Position numbers and translations under genes: made by a program. Positions 1 through 9,600 of a stretch of 64,000 nucleotides of DNA are shown in pieces (within the stretch, counting starts at the first letter, position 1; each line of letters starts with the position of its first letter). Below the pieces are notes generated by a model. That model saw only the letters and a list, made by a program, of their open reading frames with translations, did not search any database and was not told where the DNA came from. The DNA comes from Pleurodeles waltl (Eukaryota; Chordata; Amphibia; Caudata; Salamandridae): contig NC_090448.1 of NCBI RefSeq assembly GCF_031143425.1, positions 536,566,313 to 536,630,312 of the forward strand, read 5' to 3'.

Positions 1-579
1 ATCAATGGCACCAATGATGTTGGGGATATGTCCAAGGGCATAGAAATCACCCTTCACTGTAGCCAATTCGCCCACCTCAGGGAAAATAATGTAGCTCCGC
101 ATGTATTTCATCAGGGCAGACAACACTCTGGACAAAACCTTAGAAAACATAGGCTGAGACATCCCAGATGATATGGCCACTGTTGTCTGAAAAGACCCAC
201 TTGCCAAAAAATGGAGTACTGACAGAACCTGCACCAGAGGGGGAATCCCTGTGGGTTGGCGGATGGGGGACATCAGGTCTGGCTCCAGCTGGGCACATAG
301 TTCATGTATAGTTGCTCTGTCAAGCCTGTATGTAAGTATGATATGTCGTTCTTCCATTGTCGACAGGTCCACCAGCGGTCGGTACACGGGAGGATTCATC
401 CTTCTCCTCGCAAGTCCCAGCGGACGGTGCCTAGGAAGGACAACATGGAGCACAGAGTCAAGCAACCCACAGGTTCGTTCACACAGCTTGCACAGTACAC
501 GAATCGCTATGCATTGAAAGGCTTGTATGAGTGGCAATGCAAGGCCTAGGCCTGTGTCACGCAGTAGAAATCATGCCAT
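1..579 (-). CDS. PIF/Harbinger (HARBI1-like) transposase, N-terminal part, cut by window edge
   Basis: This is a DDE-superfamily transposase that would cut and paste the element in the nucleus. The minus-strand frame is open from 570 to the window start (about 190 codons). The visible part runs through MNPPVYRPLV, then a helical region (LMSPIRQPTGIPPLVQVLSV), then SGSFQTTVAISSGMSQ and finally IPNIIGAID, which leads into the first catalytic aspartate of HARBI1-type transposases. The best start is the ATG at 577-579, but the third codon is TGA (571-573), where other copies would have a sense codon. An internal ATG at 397-399 could start a shorter protein. The rest of the catalytic domain lies left of the window. 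Only one lesion is seen, so this copy is young. Confidence 0.85.
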
Positions 580-893
580 GTGGGCCCTTGAAATGGCGGC
601 TGCCTGACCTGTGAAGTGTGACAGTGGGATGTGAGGTCACTGCGCTGGCGTGGCACACCGTGGCGGTAGGCGGTCGAAGACCGCGGCGCAAAGCAGCATT
701 GGTTAACATTGAACCCTATGGGTCTCAGGAGCCAATGACGATGTGCGCCGGCGGTCGCGGTACGCACTGCCGCGGTACGCACCGCCGCAGGCGTGACCGC
801 CATTTTCTATCTGATTAATCACTCAAGACCTGATCATCCACAGGAAAGGACCTATACTGCAAGTGCTGCTGTGACCTCGGTCTGGGAGATACA
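580..893. promoter_or_regulatory. Divergent intergenic region between Harbinger A transposase and Myb-like gene
   Basis: The 314 bp between the two divergent start codons should hold both promoters. It is GC-rich, with a short direct repeat (CGCGGTACGCACYGCCGC, near 756-786) and no clear TATA box. The promoter role is inferred from gene arrangement only. Confidence 0.4.
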
Positions 894-2576
894 ATGGCTG
901 CTGCGACTGGGGAAAGGCCCCCTGCCTTCACTTCCGAAGAATTGGAGAGACTTATTGATGGGGTCCTCCCCCAGTATGCGCTACTCTACGGTCCTCCAGA
1001 CCAACAGGTTAGTACACAGGGTGCACGTTGAATGGGCTATGCCTGTGTTGAGTGGGGTGTATGTAAGATGGTGGGGAGCGGAGCGAATGAGGAGTGCAAC
1101 GCACGAAGGATGAGAGCATGTGCCACATGGCAAGGTTGGGGAGGGGGGGGCCACTCACATTGACCAGGCAGAAAACTGATGCGATTTCCTTTACCACCCT
1201 GTACATGTCACATAGGTCAGCGCCCATCAGAAGATCGACATTTGGCGTGCCATCGCCAAGGACGTCCGGGCCCTGGGGGTCCACAACAGACGGGGCACCC
1301 ACTGCCGAAAGAGGTAGGAGGACATCCGCCGCGGGACCAGAAAGACTGCCGAGTCTCTGCTGGGGATGGCCTCCCAACGTAGGAGGGGTGCCAGCCGCCA
1401 ATTGACCCCCCTGATGTCCCGGATCCTGGCGGTGGCCTACCCCGATTTGGATGGGCGCGTGAGGACATCACAGCAGACACAAGGGGGTGAGTATCAGCAC
1501 ATTCTGCTATCTTTGCGCGCAGTGAAGGTGTCTGGGTGGGGGAGGAGGGCTGTGGCTATCTCCAGGCCAGGGCGCATTCTGTAGGCTAGGCCCCTCCGTT
1601 AGACACGGCCCTGTGCCCCCGCCCCCCACCTCTGTAGGGTGCCAAGTACAGCTATCCATGGTCCGGCCTCACCCATGTGTGCATTTGTCGTCCATAGACC
1701 TGTAGGCCTAGTCACAATAACTGAGTAGTGTACCCCGATTGCGCGGCCTAGTTCAGGGGGCTTCTGTGTCTGTCCTCTCCGACAACGGTGTTGCCAATGC
1801 ATGCACTCAACCTGTCTTCATTTCTCCCTCCCCCCATTTTCTTTGTCTTCCTGTTCATGTGTGCATTAGCATCATCAGGCGGAGGAGAAGTGGCATCGGC
1901 GCACGAGGGAGCTGCATCTCACATGGCCCCGGAGGGCCATACAACAGACTCCGAGTACACCAGTGAGACGGAGGGCGAGTGGAGCTCCACAACGGGGACC
2001 CGTGGAGACGTCAGCGACACCGACACGTCCTCGGAAGGGAGCTCCCTAGCGGTGGCGGCAACATCCGTGCCCACCGCCACAACAGGTACAGCCGCCACCC
2101 AGCACACCAGCCCCGCCCTCCCAGCAGCCCCTCAGCCTTCGCTCCGTGCCCGCTCGGCCAGGAAGGCGGGCATCTCCTTCGCCCCAGGCACCTCAGACCC
2201 TGCCCCAGTTACCCATGCTGCCCTCAGTGAGGAGGTCATTGACCTCCTCAGGACACTCATTGTTGGGCAGTCTACCCTTTTGAATGCCATCCAGGGTGTA
2301 GAAAGGGAGGTGCATCAGAGCAATGCATACCTGGAGGGCATTCATTCGGGTCAGGCTGCCCATCAGCGATCGTTCAACGCTCTGGCCTCAGCACTGACGG
2401 CAGCCATTGTCCCTGTCTCCAGCCTCCCTCTTCTGACTCCCTCCACCCAGTCCCAGTCTCCTGTTCCTCTGCCTATCCCATCCACACCATCAGACCAGCC
2501 TGCACACACCTCTACACCCAAGGGCAGCTCATCCAGACATAAGCATCACAGATCCCACAAGCATTCACCCAAGTAA
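894..2576 (+). CDS. Harbinger-associated Myb/SANT-like protein (three exons), one nonsense codon
   Basis: This is the second protein of vertebrate Harbinger elements, a Myb/SANT (trihelix-like) DNA-binding partner that in studied systems aids nuclear import and terminal binding of the transposase. Exons are 894-1007 (MAAATGERPPAF...), 1216-1486 and 1879-2576. Both introns have GT-AG borders with correct phase (GTTAGT...AG and GTGAGT...TCATCAG) and the joined frame totals 361 codons. Exon 2 holds the Myb-like core (KIDIWRAIAKDVRALGV, then RCRKR-type residues and EDIRR). The conserved tryptophan of that core is a TAG stop at 1315-1317. Exon 3 is acidic and Ser/Thr-rich, then helical (LSEEVIDLLRTLIVGQSTLL), and ends in a basic His/Lys tail. 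It is divergent from the transposase. Confidence 0.82.
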
Positions 2577-3448
2577 CATCCAGATGCAGACATGCCAACA
2601 GTCACTACCACCTCTGTGTCCCCCACCTCCTCATCTCCCTCCTCCCTCCCTGTGACGTCTCCACTCACACCTGCATGCACACCACCATCAGCCAGTACTT
2701 CCATCACCAGCACACCCTCCATTACAGTCCGCACACGTGCAGTCACCACCCCCACTGCCATTTACACGTCCCCTGTGTCCTCTCCCAGTGTGTCTGTCAC
2801 CCCCTCTTCCAAAGCACACAAACGCAGGTAGCCACCCACCCAACAGCCATCCACCTCACGACAACCTCCGTCACAAGCACCTGTACCCAAAGACAGCACA
2901 CTTGACTCTCCTACAACCACATCCTCTTCCTCCACTCCCATACCCACTACACCTACCCGTCCCTGTCCTTCCCAAGTCGTTTTCCTTTCCAACCTTGAGC
3001 TCGTTCCAATCACTGACCCACCCCCTCCATCTGGTAAGAGTAAAAAAAGCACCTCAGCCACCACCAGTCCTGCATCTACTGTGACCATAGTGCAGGGCTA
3101 TTGGAGTCCACCAGCTCCTAGGGCAGGAACATCGGCCAGCAGCAAGGGGACAGCCAGCCCACCCCCTGGGAAGAGGACAAAAAAAAAAAAGCCCGGCACG
3201 ACAAGACTGAGACGGCTGCCACCAAGGACAGTAGCCTTGCCCCGTCACCTGCCACATCATCCAAGGGAGGCAAGGGCCACAGAGCTTCAGCAAAGGAGGG
3301 CAAGGGTAGCAGGGCGGAGAAGTCAGGCAGCAGGCGAGCTGCCCAGGAGGGCCCCACCAGCCCCATTCCGGTTGTGACGGACGACACCCACGGGCCCAGG
3401 ACTCCATCACAGGAGGGCCCCGCGACCGCAAGTTCGGATGGCGAATGA
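2577..3448 (+). pseudogene. Decayed Ser/Thr/Pro-rich C-terminal extension of the Harbinger A Myb-like protein
   Basis: Downstream of the TAA at 2574-2576 the same reading frame stays open with only one more stop (TAG at 2829-2831) up to an A12 run near 3179. After a one-base slip at that run, the frame is open again to TGA at 3446-3448. The predicted peptide is low-complexity Thr/Ser/Pro at first, then lysine-rich, with recognisable segments such as VTIVQGYWSPPAPRAG and SKGGKGHRASAKEG. About 290 codons with three lesions suggests the ancestral protein was roughly 650 residues. That the two parts were one protein is inference. Confidence 0.5.
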
Positions 3449-3483
3449 GCGGGAAGTCTTGCCCAGGTCTGGCTCCCTAGACA

Positions 3484-3883
3484 CACAGGACAAGCACCGC
3501 TGAACAGGGCCCCGCCGGGAGGAGCACCGCTGAACAGGGCCCCGCCGGGAGGAGCACCGCTGAACAGGGGCCCGCCAGGACAAGAACCGCTGAACAGGGG
3601 CCCGCCGGGACAAGCACCGCTGAACAGGGGCCCGCCGGGACAAGAATCGCTGAACAGGGGCCGGCCGGGACAAGCACCGCTGAACAGGGCTCCGCCGGGA
3701 GGAGCACCGCTGAACAGGGGCCCGCTGGGAGGAGCACCGCTGAACAGGGCCCCGCCGGGAGGAGCACCGCTGAACAGGGGCCCGCCGGGACAAGAACCAC
3801 TGAACAGGGGCCCGCCGGGACAAGCAACGCTGAACAGGGGCCCGCCGGGACAAGCAACGCTGAACAGGGGCCCGCCGGGACAA
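3484..3883 (+). repeat. 30-bp tandem array encoding in-frame 10-residue repeats
   Basis: About 13 units of 30 bp, of the form GCACCGCTGAACAGGGGCCC plus GCCGGGACAA. Because 30 is a multiple of three, the upstream frame reads repeated GPPGQAPLNR-type decapeptides. It sits 35 bp after the last stop of the Myb-like extension in the same frame. Units differ at one or two positions. Confidence 0.9.
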
Positions 3884-5395
3884 GAACCGCTCCGCTGGGC
3901 CCTTCATCTCAAGCACCGCTCTGCTGGGCCCCGCCGTCTCTGCACCGCTCCGCTGGGCCCTTCCTGTCAAGCACCGCTCCGCTGGGCCCCGCCGTCTCTG
4001 CACCGCTCCGCTGGGCCCTTCATCTCAAGCACCGCTCCGCTGGGCCCCGCCGTCTCCGCACCGCTCCGCTGGGCCCTTCCTGTCAAGCACCGCTCCGCTG
4101 GGCCCCGCCGTCTCTCCACCGCTCCGCTGGGCCCTTCATCTCAAGCACCGCTCCGCTGGGCCCTTCCTGTCAAGCACCACTCCGCTGGGCCCCGCCGTCT
4201 CTGCACCGCTCTGCTGGGCCCTTCCTGTCAAGCACCGCTCCGCTGGGCCCCGCCATCTCTGCACCGCTCCGCTGGGCCCTTCCTGTCAAGCACCGCTCCG
4301 CTGGGCCCCGCCGTGTCAAGCACCGCTCCGCTGGGCCCTTCCTGTCAAGCACCGCTCCGCTGGGCCCCGCCGTCTCTGCACCGCTCCACTGGGCCCTTCA
4401 TCTCAAGCACCGCTCCGCTGGGCCCTTCATCTCAAGCACCGCTCCGCTTGGCCCTTCCTGTCAAGCACCGCTCCGCTGGGCCCCGCCGTCTCTGCACCGC
4501 TCCGCTGGGCCCTTCCTGTCAAGCACCGCTCCGCTGGGCCCCGCCGTCTCAAACACCGCTCCGCTGGGCCCTTCCTGTCAAGCACCGCTCTGCTGGGCCC
4601 TTCATCTCAAGCACCGCTCCACTGGGCCCTTCATCTCAAGCACCGCTCCGCTGGGCCCCGCCGTCTCTGCACCGCTCCGCTGGGCCCTTCATCTCAAGCA
4701 CCGCTCCGCTGGGCCCTTCCTGTCAAGCACCGCTCCGCTGGGCCCCGCCGTCTCTGCACCGCTCCGCTGGGCCCTTCCTGTCAAGCACCGCTCCGCTGGG
4801 CCCCGCCGTCTCAAGCACCGCTCCGCTGGTCCCTTCCTGTCAAGCACCGCTCCGCTGGGCCCCGCCGTCTCTGCACCGCTCCGCTGGGCCCTTCCTGTCA
4901 AGCACCGCTCCGCTGGGCCCCGCCGTCTCTGCACCGCTCTGCTGGGCCCTTCCTGTCAAGCACCGCTCCGCTGGGCCCCGCTGTCTCTGCACTGCTCCGC
5001 TGGGCCCTTCCTGTCAAGCACCGCTCCGCTGGGCCCGCCGTCTCAAGCACCGCTCCGCTGGGCCCTTCCTGTCAAGCACCGCTCCGTGTCAAGCACCGCT
5101 CCACTGGCCCCCGCCGTCTCTGCACCACTCCGCTGGGCCCTTCCTGTCAAGCACCGCTCCGCTGGGCCCCGCCGTCTCAAGCACCGCTCCGCTGGGCCCT
5201 TCCTGTCAAGCACCGCTCCGCTGGGCCCCGCCGTCTCTGCACCGCTCCGCTGGGCCCTTCCTGTCAAGCACCGCTACGCTGGGCCCCGCCGTCTCAAGCA
5301 CCGCTCCGCTGGGCCCTTCCTGTCAAGCACCGCTCCGCTGGGCCCTTCATCTCAAGCACCGCTCCGCTGGGGCCTTCATCTCAAGCACGCTGGCC
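3884..5395. repeat. 29-bp GC-rich minisatellite, about 52 units, with higher-order alternation
   Basis: Units share the core GCACCGCTCCGCTGGGCCC and differ in the last 10 bases: CGCCGTCTCT, TTCCTGTCAA, TTCATCTCAA or CGCCGTCTCAA types. These types alternate, often as a 58-bp dimer. The array shares the AAGCACCGCT core with the preceding 30-bp array, so one probably arose from the other. As 29 is not a multiple of three, every frame cycles through the same peptides, which produces long but meaningless open frames on both strands. Confidence 0.92.
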
Positions 5396-5492
5396 CATTG
5401 ACAGTGCCGGTTCTGTGTCGAGCAGGGCTTCAGGAAGCACTCTGGGCACCATGCCTCCTCCATTAACAGTGGAGTCGGTAATCCATCTGATG

Positions 5493-5790
5493 GACTGTGG
5501 CTTGGCACTTCCCAGGATGGAACAGTGGCCAACCCACCCACTGTAGAGACTTGAGAGACTGTGGCTTTGCACTCCCCAGGATGGAACAGTGGGCAAGCCA
5601 CCCACTGTAGAGACTTGAGAGACTGTGGCTTTGCACTCCACAGGATGGGACAGTGGGCAAGTCACCCACTGTAGGGACTTGAGAGACTGTGGCTTTGCAC
5701 TCCCCAGGATGGTACAGTGGGCAACCCACCCACTGTAGAGACTTGTGAGACTGTGGCTTTGCACTCCCCAGGATGGGACAGTGGGCATGG
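5493..5790. repeat. 64-bp tandem repeat, about 4.6 units
   Basis: Units begin GACTGTGGCTTTGCACTCCC and contain CAGGATGGRACAGTGGGC and CACCCACTGTAGAGACTTG. The period is exactly 64 bp (CTGTAG at 5541, 5605, 5669, 5733). It lies in the noncoding 3' half of Harbinger A. Confidence 0.9.
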
Positions 5791-5795
5791 AGGCC

Positions 5796-6627
5796 CCTCG
5801 TGGATCTGGCGTCAAGGACTCATGTGGCTGAGGTGCCCCCCCTTCCCTTCCCCCTGAGGTGCCTGTAGTTTTATCATCTGATGCCCCAGCAGTGTTCTCT
5901 CCAATGGTATCTGGTCTCCTATGTGGGCTTTGCCCATGTGTTTGTGCACATTGGCCCACGGACTATGGAACTTTGACGGAATGTGCAGGACTTATTGCTT
6001 ATGTATTAATTGTTGACTATGTTCATTCCTTATTTTTGTATCTTTTATATAGCATATTTCCCATACCTTTAATGGAGCTATTTATACATATATTTTATAG
6101 ATCATTTTAATTGTGTCTTTGCATTATTCCGGTGGGTTTGGGTGGTGTCACTCTGACTTGTTGCTCGGCATTGGGGTGTAGGTATTTGTGGTGGGGGGGT
6201 GAGTGTATGGCGCATGTGTGTGCCCGTAAGCTTTCCTCCTCCCCCCTCCCCTGTGTCGTAGGTGCAGTACTCACCGTTGTCGTCTGCGCCGGCGTTCGTA
6301 CTCCTGGTAGATGAGCAGGTAGACAATAGTTGGTAGGATGTTTAATTCGGGTTCCATGCTGTCCTCCTTCCTCGTGGAGTGTGTATAGGTGAGCGTTTTC
6401 CCGTTCGTAGTCTGTTTCCGCCGTGTTTTTATCGGCGGGGCTCCCGCCCCGGAAAAGGTGGCGGATTGGTGAGTTGTGATAGGGTGGGCGGTACATTGTC
6501 TGCCGCCTGCCTGTTGGCGGTGACCGCTGCGCTGTTTGTCTGTCCCGCCATGGAGGTCGGAGTGTTAAAGTAGCGGGCTGTGTTGGCGGTTCCCGCCAGG
6601 GTCAGAATTCCTTTTTTTTGACCGCCT
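5796..6627. other. Noncoding 3' region of Harbinger A
   Basis: AT-rich sequence (about 5990-6120) followed by GC-rich sequence with several imperfect copies of GGCGG/CCGCC blocks. The region holds no coding motif that I recognise. Confidence 0.5.
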
Positions 6628-6685
6628 GCCTGTCGGCGGGTTGGCCGCCGCTTTATCACCGACCGCCAGGGTCAGAATGACCCCC
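6628..6685. repeat. Right terminal inverted repeat of Harbinger A
   Basis: The last 58 bp contain CCGCCTGCCTGTCGGCGGGT and end in CAGGGTCAGAATGACCCCC. Sequence after 6685 matches the LTR found near 14366, which fixes the boundary to within a base or two. The partner repeat would lie left of the window. Confidence 0.65.
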
Positions 6686-8433
6686 AAAGTCTCTTTCAAG
6701 CACAAAGTACCTGGTTTGGAGTGGGAAATCTCCCCAAAGGGCCGCTGAGGAGGGGATATGTGGAAAAATGGTGTGTGCATCGGTTTCGCCCCTTCACACA
6801 CGGACTTGCGTTTTCCGGCACGCGGACAGTCTCCTTCTGTTGGTCACGGGATTACTAGATGTCCTGGGGTCTGTGCGTGGAATCCTGGGCTTGTTATCCG
6901 GCTGCGCGTCGTTCCGGTGGGCTGTGCGTGGAATCTTCTCCCTCACGGCAGGCGTTGCGTCGATTTCCTCTCTGGAAGTCGTGCGGCATTGTCCAGGCGG
7001 GCCGTGCGTCGAAGTTCCGGTCGCTCCGCAGGCGTCGCGTCGATCTTTTCCTTGCGAGGTCGAGCGGCGTCTTTCCGGATCGGTGTGCAGTGAATTTTCC
7101 ACCGCGGAGCAAGCTGTGCATCGAATTTGGCGGCGCACAAGGAGTCCAGTTGAAAAAGAGAAGTCTTTTTGGTCCTGAGACTTCAGGGAACAGGAGGCAA
7201 GCTCTTTCCAAGCCTTTGGAGAGCAGTTCTGCAGCAAGGCAAGAGTTCAGCAAGGCAGCAGGGCAACAGCAAGGCAGCAGTCCTTTGAATAAAGCAGTCA
7301 GGTGAGTCCTCTAGGCAGCCAGGCAGGTCTTCTTGGCAGGATACAGGTTCTGGTTCAGGTTTCTTCTCCAGCACGTGTCTGAGGTGGTAGGGCAGAGGCC
7401 CTGTTTTATACCCAAATGTGCCTTTGAAGTGGGGGAGACTTCAAAGAGTGGCTAAGAAGTTCACCAGGTCCCCTTTCAGTTCAATCCTGTCTGCCAGGGT
7501 CCCAGTAGGGAGTGTGGCAGTCCTTTATGTGAGAGCAGGCCCTCCACCCTCCCAGCCCAGGAAGACCCATTCAAAATGCAGATGTATGCAAGTGAGGCTG
7601 AGTACCCTGTGTTTGGGGTGTGTCTGAGTGAATGCACAAGGAGCTGTCAACTAAACCCAGCCAGACATGGATTGTAAGGCACAGAAAGATTTAAGTGCAA
7701 AGAAATGCTCACTTTCTAAAAGTGGCATTTCTAGAATAGTAATATTAAATCCAACTTCACCAGTCAGCAGGATTTTGTATTACCATTCTGGCCATACTAA
7801 ATATCACCTTCCTACTCCTTTCAGATCAGCAGCTACCCCTTCAATAATGTATGAGGGCGGCCCCAATGTTAGCCTATGAAGGGAGCAGGCCTCACAGTAG
7901 TGTAAAAACGAAGTTAGGAGTTTTACACTACCAGGACATGTAAACTACACAGGTACATGTCCTACCCTTTACCCACACAGCACCCTGCTCTAGGGGTTAC
8001 CTAGGGCACACATTAGAGGTGACTTATATGTGGAGAAAGGGGAGGTTTAGGACTTGGCAAGTACTTTTAAATGCCAAGTCGAGGTGACAGTGAAACTGCA
8101 CACACAGGCCTTGCAGTGGCAGGCCTGAGACAAGGTAAAGGGGCTACTTAAGTGGGTGGTACAACCAGTGCTGCAGGCCCACTAATAGCATTTAATCTAC
8201 AGGCCGTGGGCACATACAGTGCACATTACTAGGGACTTATAAGTAAATTAAATAGTCCAATCAGGTATGATCCAAGGTTACCATGTTTAAAGGGAGAGAG
8301 CATATGCACTTTAGCACTGGTTAGCAGTGGTAAAGTGCGCAGAGTCTAAAAACCAGCAAAACTGAGGTCAGAAAAAGAGAAGGAGGAAGGCAAAAAGTCT
8401 GGGGATAACCCTGCAGAAGGGCCATTTCCAACA
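6686..8433 (-). repeat. 3' LTR of Gypsy element A (interrupted by Harbinger A)
   Basis: On the minus strand the LTR starts TGTTGGAAATGGCC at 8433, directly after the polypurine tract. It runs to 6686, where Harbinger A begins. The middle matches the LTR at 14366-15303 almost base for base, and also the LTRs at 17769-21089 and 46013-48395. It holds no coding sequence. Confidence 0.85.
7404..7410 (-). promoter_or_regulatory. TATA box of the Gypsy A 3' LTR
   Basis: TATAAAA on the minus strand in the context GGGTATAAAACAGGGCC. The same position holds TATATAA in the plus-strand LTR at 46744, which supports a core promoter. Confidence 0.6.
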
Positions 8434-8455
8434 TATCCCCCTTCCAGCCTAAAGC
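8434..8455 (-). promoter_or_regulatory. Polypurine tract of Gypsy element A
   Basis: On the minus strand the purine-rich run GGCTGGAAGGGGGA lies immediately upstream of the LTR start TGTTGG. This is where plus-strand DNA synthesis would be primed. Confidence 0.7.
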
Positions 8456-9065
8456 CAGGGTAGACTAATCAACACTCTGATGAACTTCCCTGGCGATAGA
8501 ACATGGACAATGGCCCACTACTGCAGGAGCACTTGCCAGTTCTACGCCTTTCTGAACTCAGTGAGGCTTCTTTGTCTATACTCTCTGGGGCCACTGAACT
8601 GGCCCATGGGGAACCCTTCTCATCACCTGAGGACCCCATCTGTAAAGCTCCTAACTTTAATTTGCTCACAGATGCATCCCAGTATGCAGACAGTACGACC
8701 ATGGCTAACAATGTGATGTGGCCCATTCCATTCCTTGGGTCTGACTTCTGTCCCCAACCCAGGGAAAACTCTGCCCACAAGGACAGAAACCAACAGATGC
8801 CGCTGACAGCTGTCAGTGTCATGAGCCAGGCCCCAGACAATCCACTGCTAAGTGGAGACCCTGAGGGGGGGCGTTGGATGAGCTTCTCCTCCAGCTGGGG
8901 GGCTGGTAGAGAGCTCCCAAGGGGCTCCTGAAGCATCCCAGAATGGGGGGCAGTAGCCCCAGGGGTCTTGCACCCCTTCTCCATTCTCACCAGGTCAGGG
9001 GTGGGTCCCTGATACTGGTTACCTAGCCCAGGGTCTGTACCCTGAGGCTGAACAGAGGACAGGGG
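8456..9065 (-). other. Spacer between protease and polypurine tract, no pol genes
   Basis: A minus-strand frame is open for 173 codons (8990-8469) but shows none of the RT, RNase H or integrase motifs that should lie here in a Gypsy element. The peptide is not similar to any domain I recognise. It may be a remnant of a lineage-specific spacer. Confidence 0.5.
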
Positions 9066-9600
9066 TTAGTCCTTCCTCACCATGCCTCCCCATCTGGGCT
9101 CACATACCCTCCTCTGGGGAGTGGTACTGCCAGACATCTGAACTGTCAGGGCACCCTTAGGGGTCAACCCTCTCAGCTCTCCTGACACTAAGGGAAACTC
9201 ATTCCCCAGAATGCAGTCAATGGGCAGCTGAGGACTAACTATGACCCTCCTCTGGGACATCTCCCACCCCACTCTAGGGACACCAGGGCCATGGGGCGGA
9301 AGAAATCTTCCCCAATGGCTGGAGTCACTCTACACACCTGTCCGGTGTACTGCTCTGGTGACACTAGTCCCTCCACTATCATGGTAAGACTTGCCCCTGT
9401 GTCTCTCAGAGCGGTGACTGGGACCCCATTCACTCCCACCTGGTGGAAGTGACGACCCCCTCCCTCGGGGATCACCAGTTTACCCTCTGAATCCACCTCC
9501 CAACTAAAGGAGATGAAGGCATGGTCTATGACCTGTCCCCGGGGACTACTTTCCCCTAAGGCCACATTGGCCACCCCTGAAGAGGTCCCAATACTGGGTG
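9066..9600 (-). pseudogene. Gypsy-type aspartic protease of element A
   Basis: A retroviral-type aspartic protease would process Gag. The minus-strand peptide shows VNGVPVTALRDTGASLTMI with the catalytic DTGAS (around 9390-9404), upstream HAFISFSWEVDSEGKLV, and downstream the LLGNEF-like ILGNEFPL (around 9195-9210). Stops and a frame change near 9239-9272 separate the DTG part from the ILGN part, so the gene is broken. It follows gag directly on the same strand. Confidence 0.8.

Larger units (their letters stand above)
1..6685. mobile_element. Autonomous PIF/Harbinger element A, right part (left end outside window)
   Basis: The stretch carries the two-gene module typical of PIF/Harbinger DNA transposons: a DDE transposase on the minus strand, cut by the window edge, and a Myb/SANT-like protein on the plus strand, transcribed divergently. 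The right end reads GACCGCCAGGGTCAGAATGA followed by CCCCC at 6681-6685, a plausible terminal inverted repeat, and then drops straight into LTR sequence that is continuous in a second LTR copy near 14366. Harbinger elements make 3-bp TSDs; AAA at 6686-6688 is the likely right copy, but the left copy lies outside the window. Three tandem arrays fill the 3' half. The left boundary is unknown. Confidence 0.8.

Noticed and set aside
3407..4003. Long Arg/Pro-rich open frame on the minus strand
   Set aside because: Antisense of the 30- and 29-bp arrays; no start context or domain.
3484..5395. Regular array that could be mistaken for a CRISPR
   Set aside because: No unique spacers: the repeats are contiguous 29-30 bp minisatellite units in a vertebrate genome.
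4313..5401. 362-codon open frame in the 29-bp array
   Set aside because: It arises only because the repeat unit has no stop in any frame; antisense frames are equally open and no domain is present.
5381..5959. 192-codon open frame on the minus strand
   Set aside because: Lies over the 64-bp tandem repeat in noncoding Harbinger sequence.
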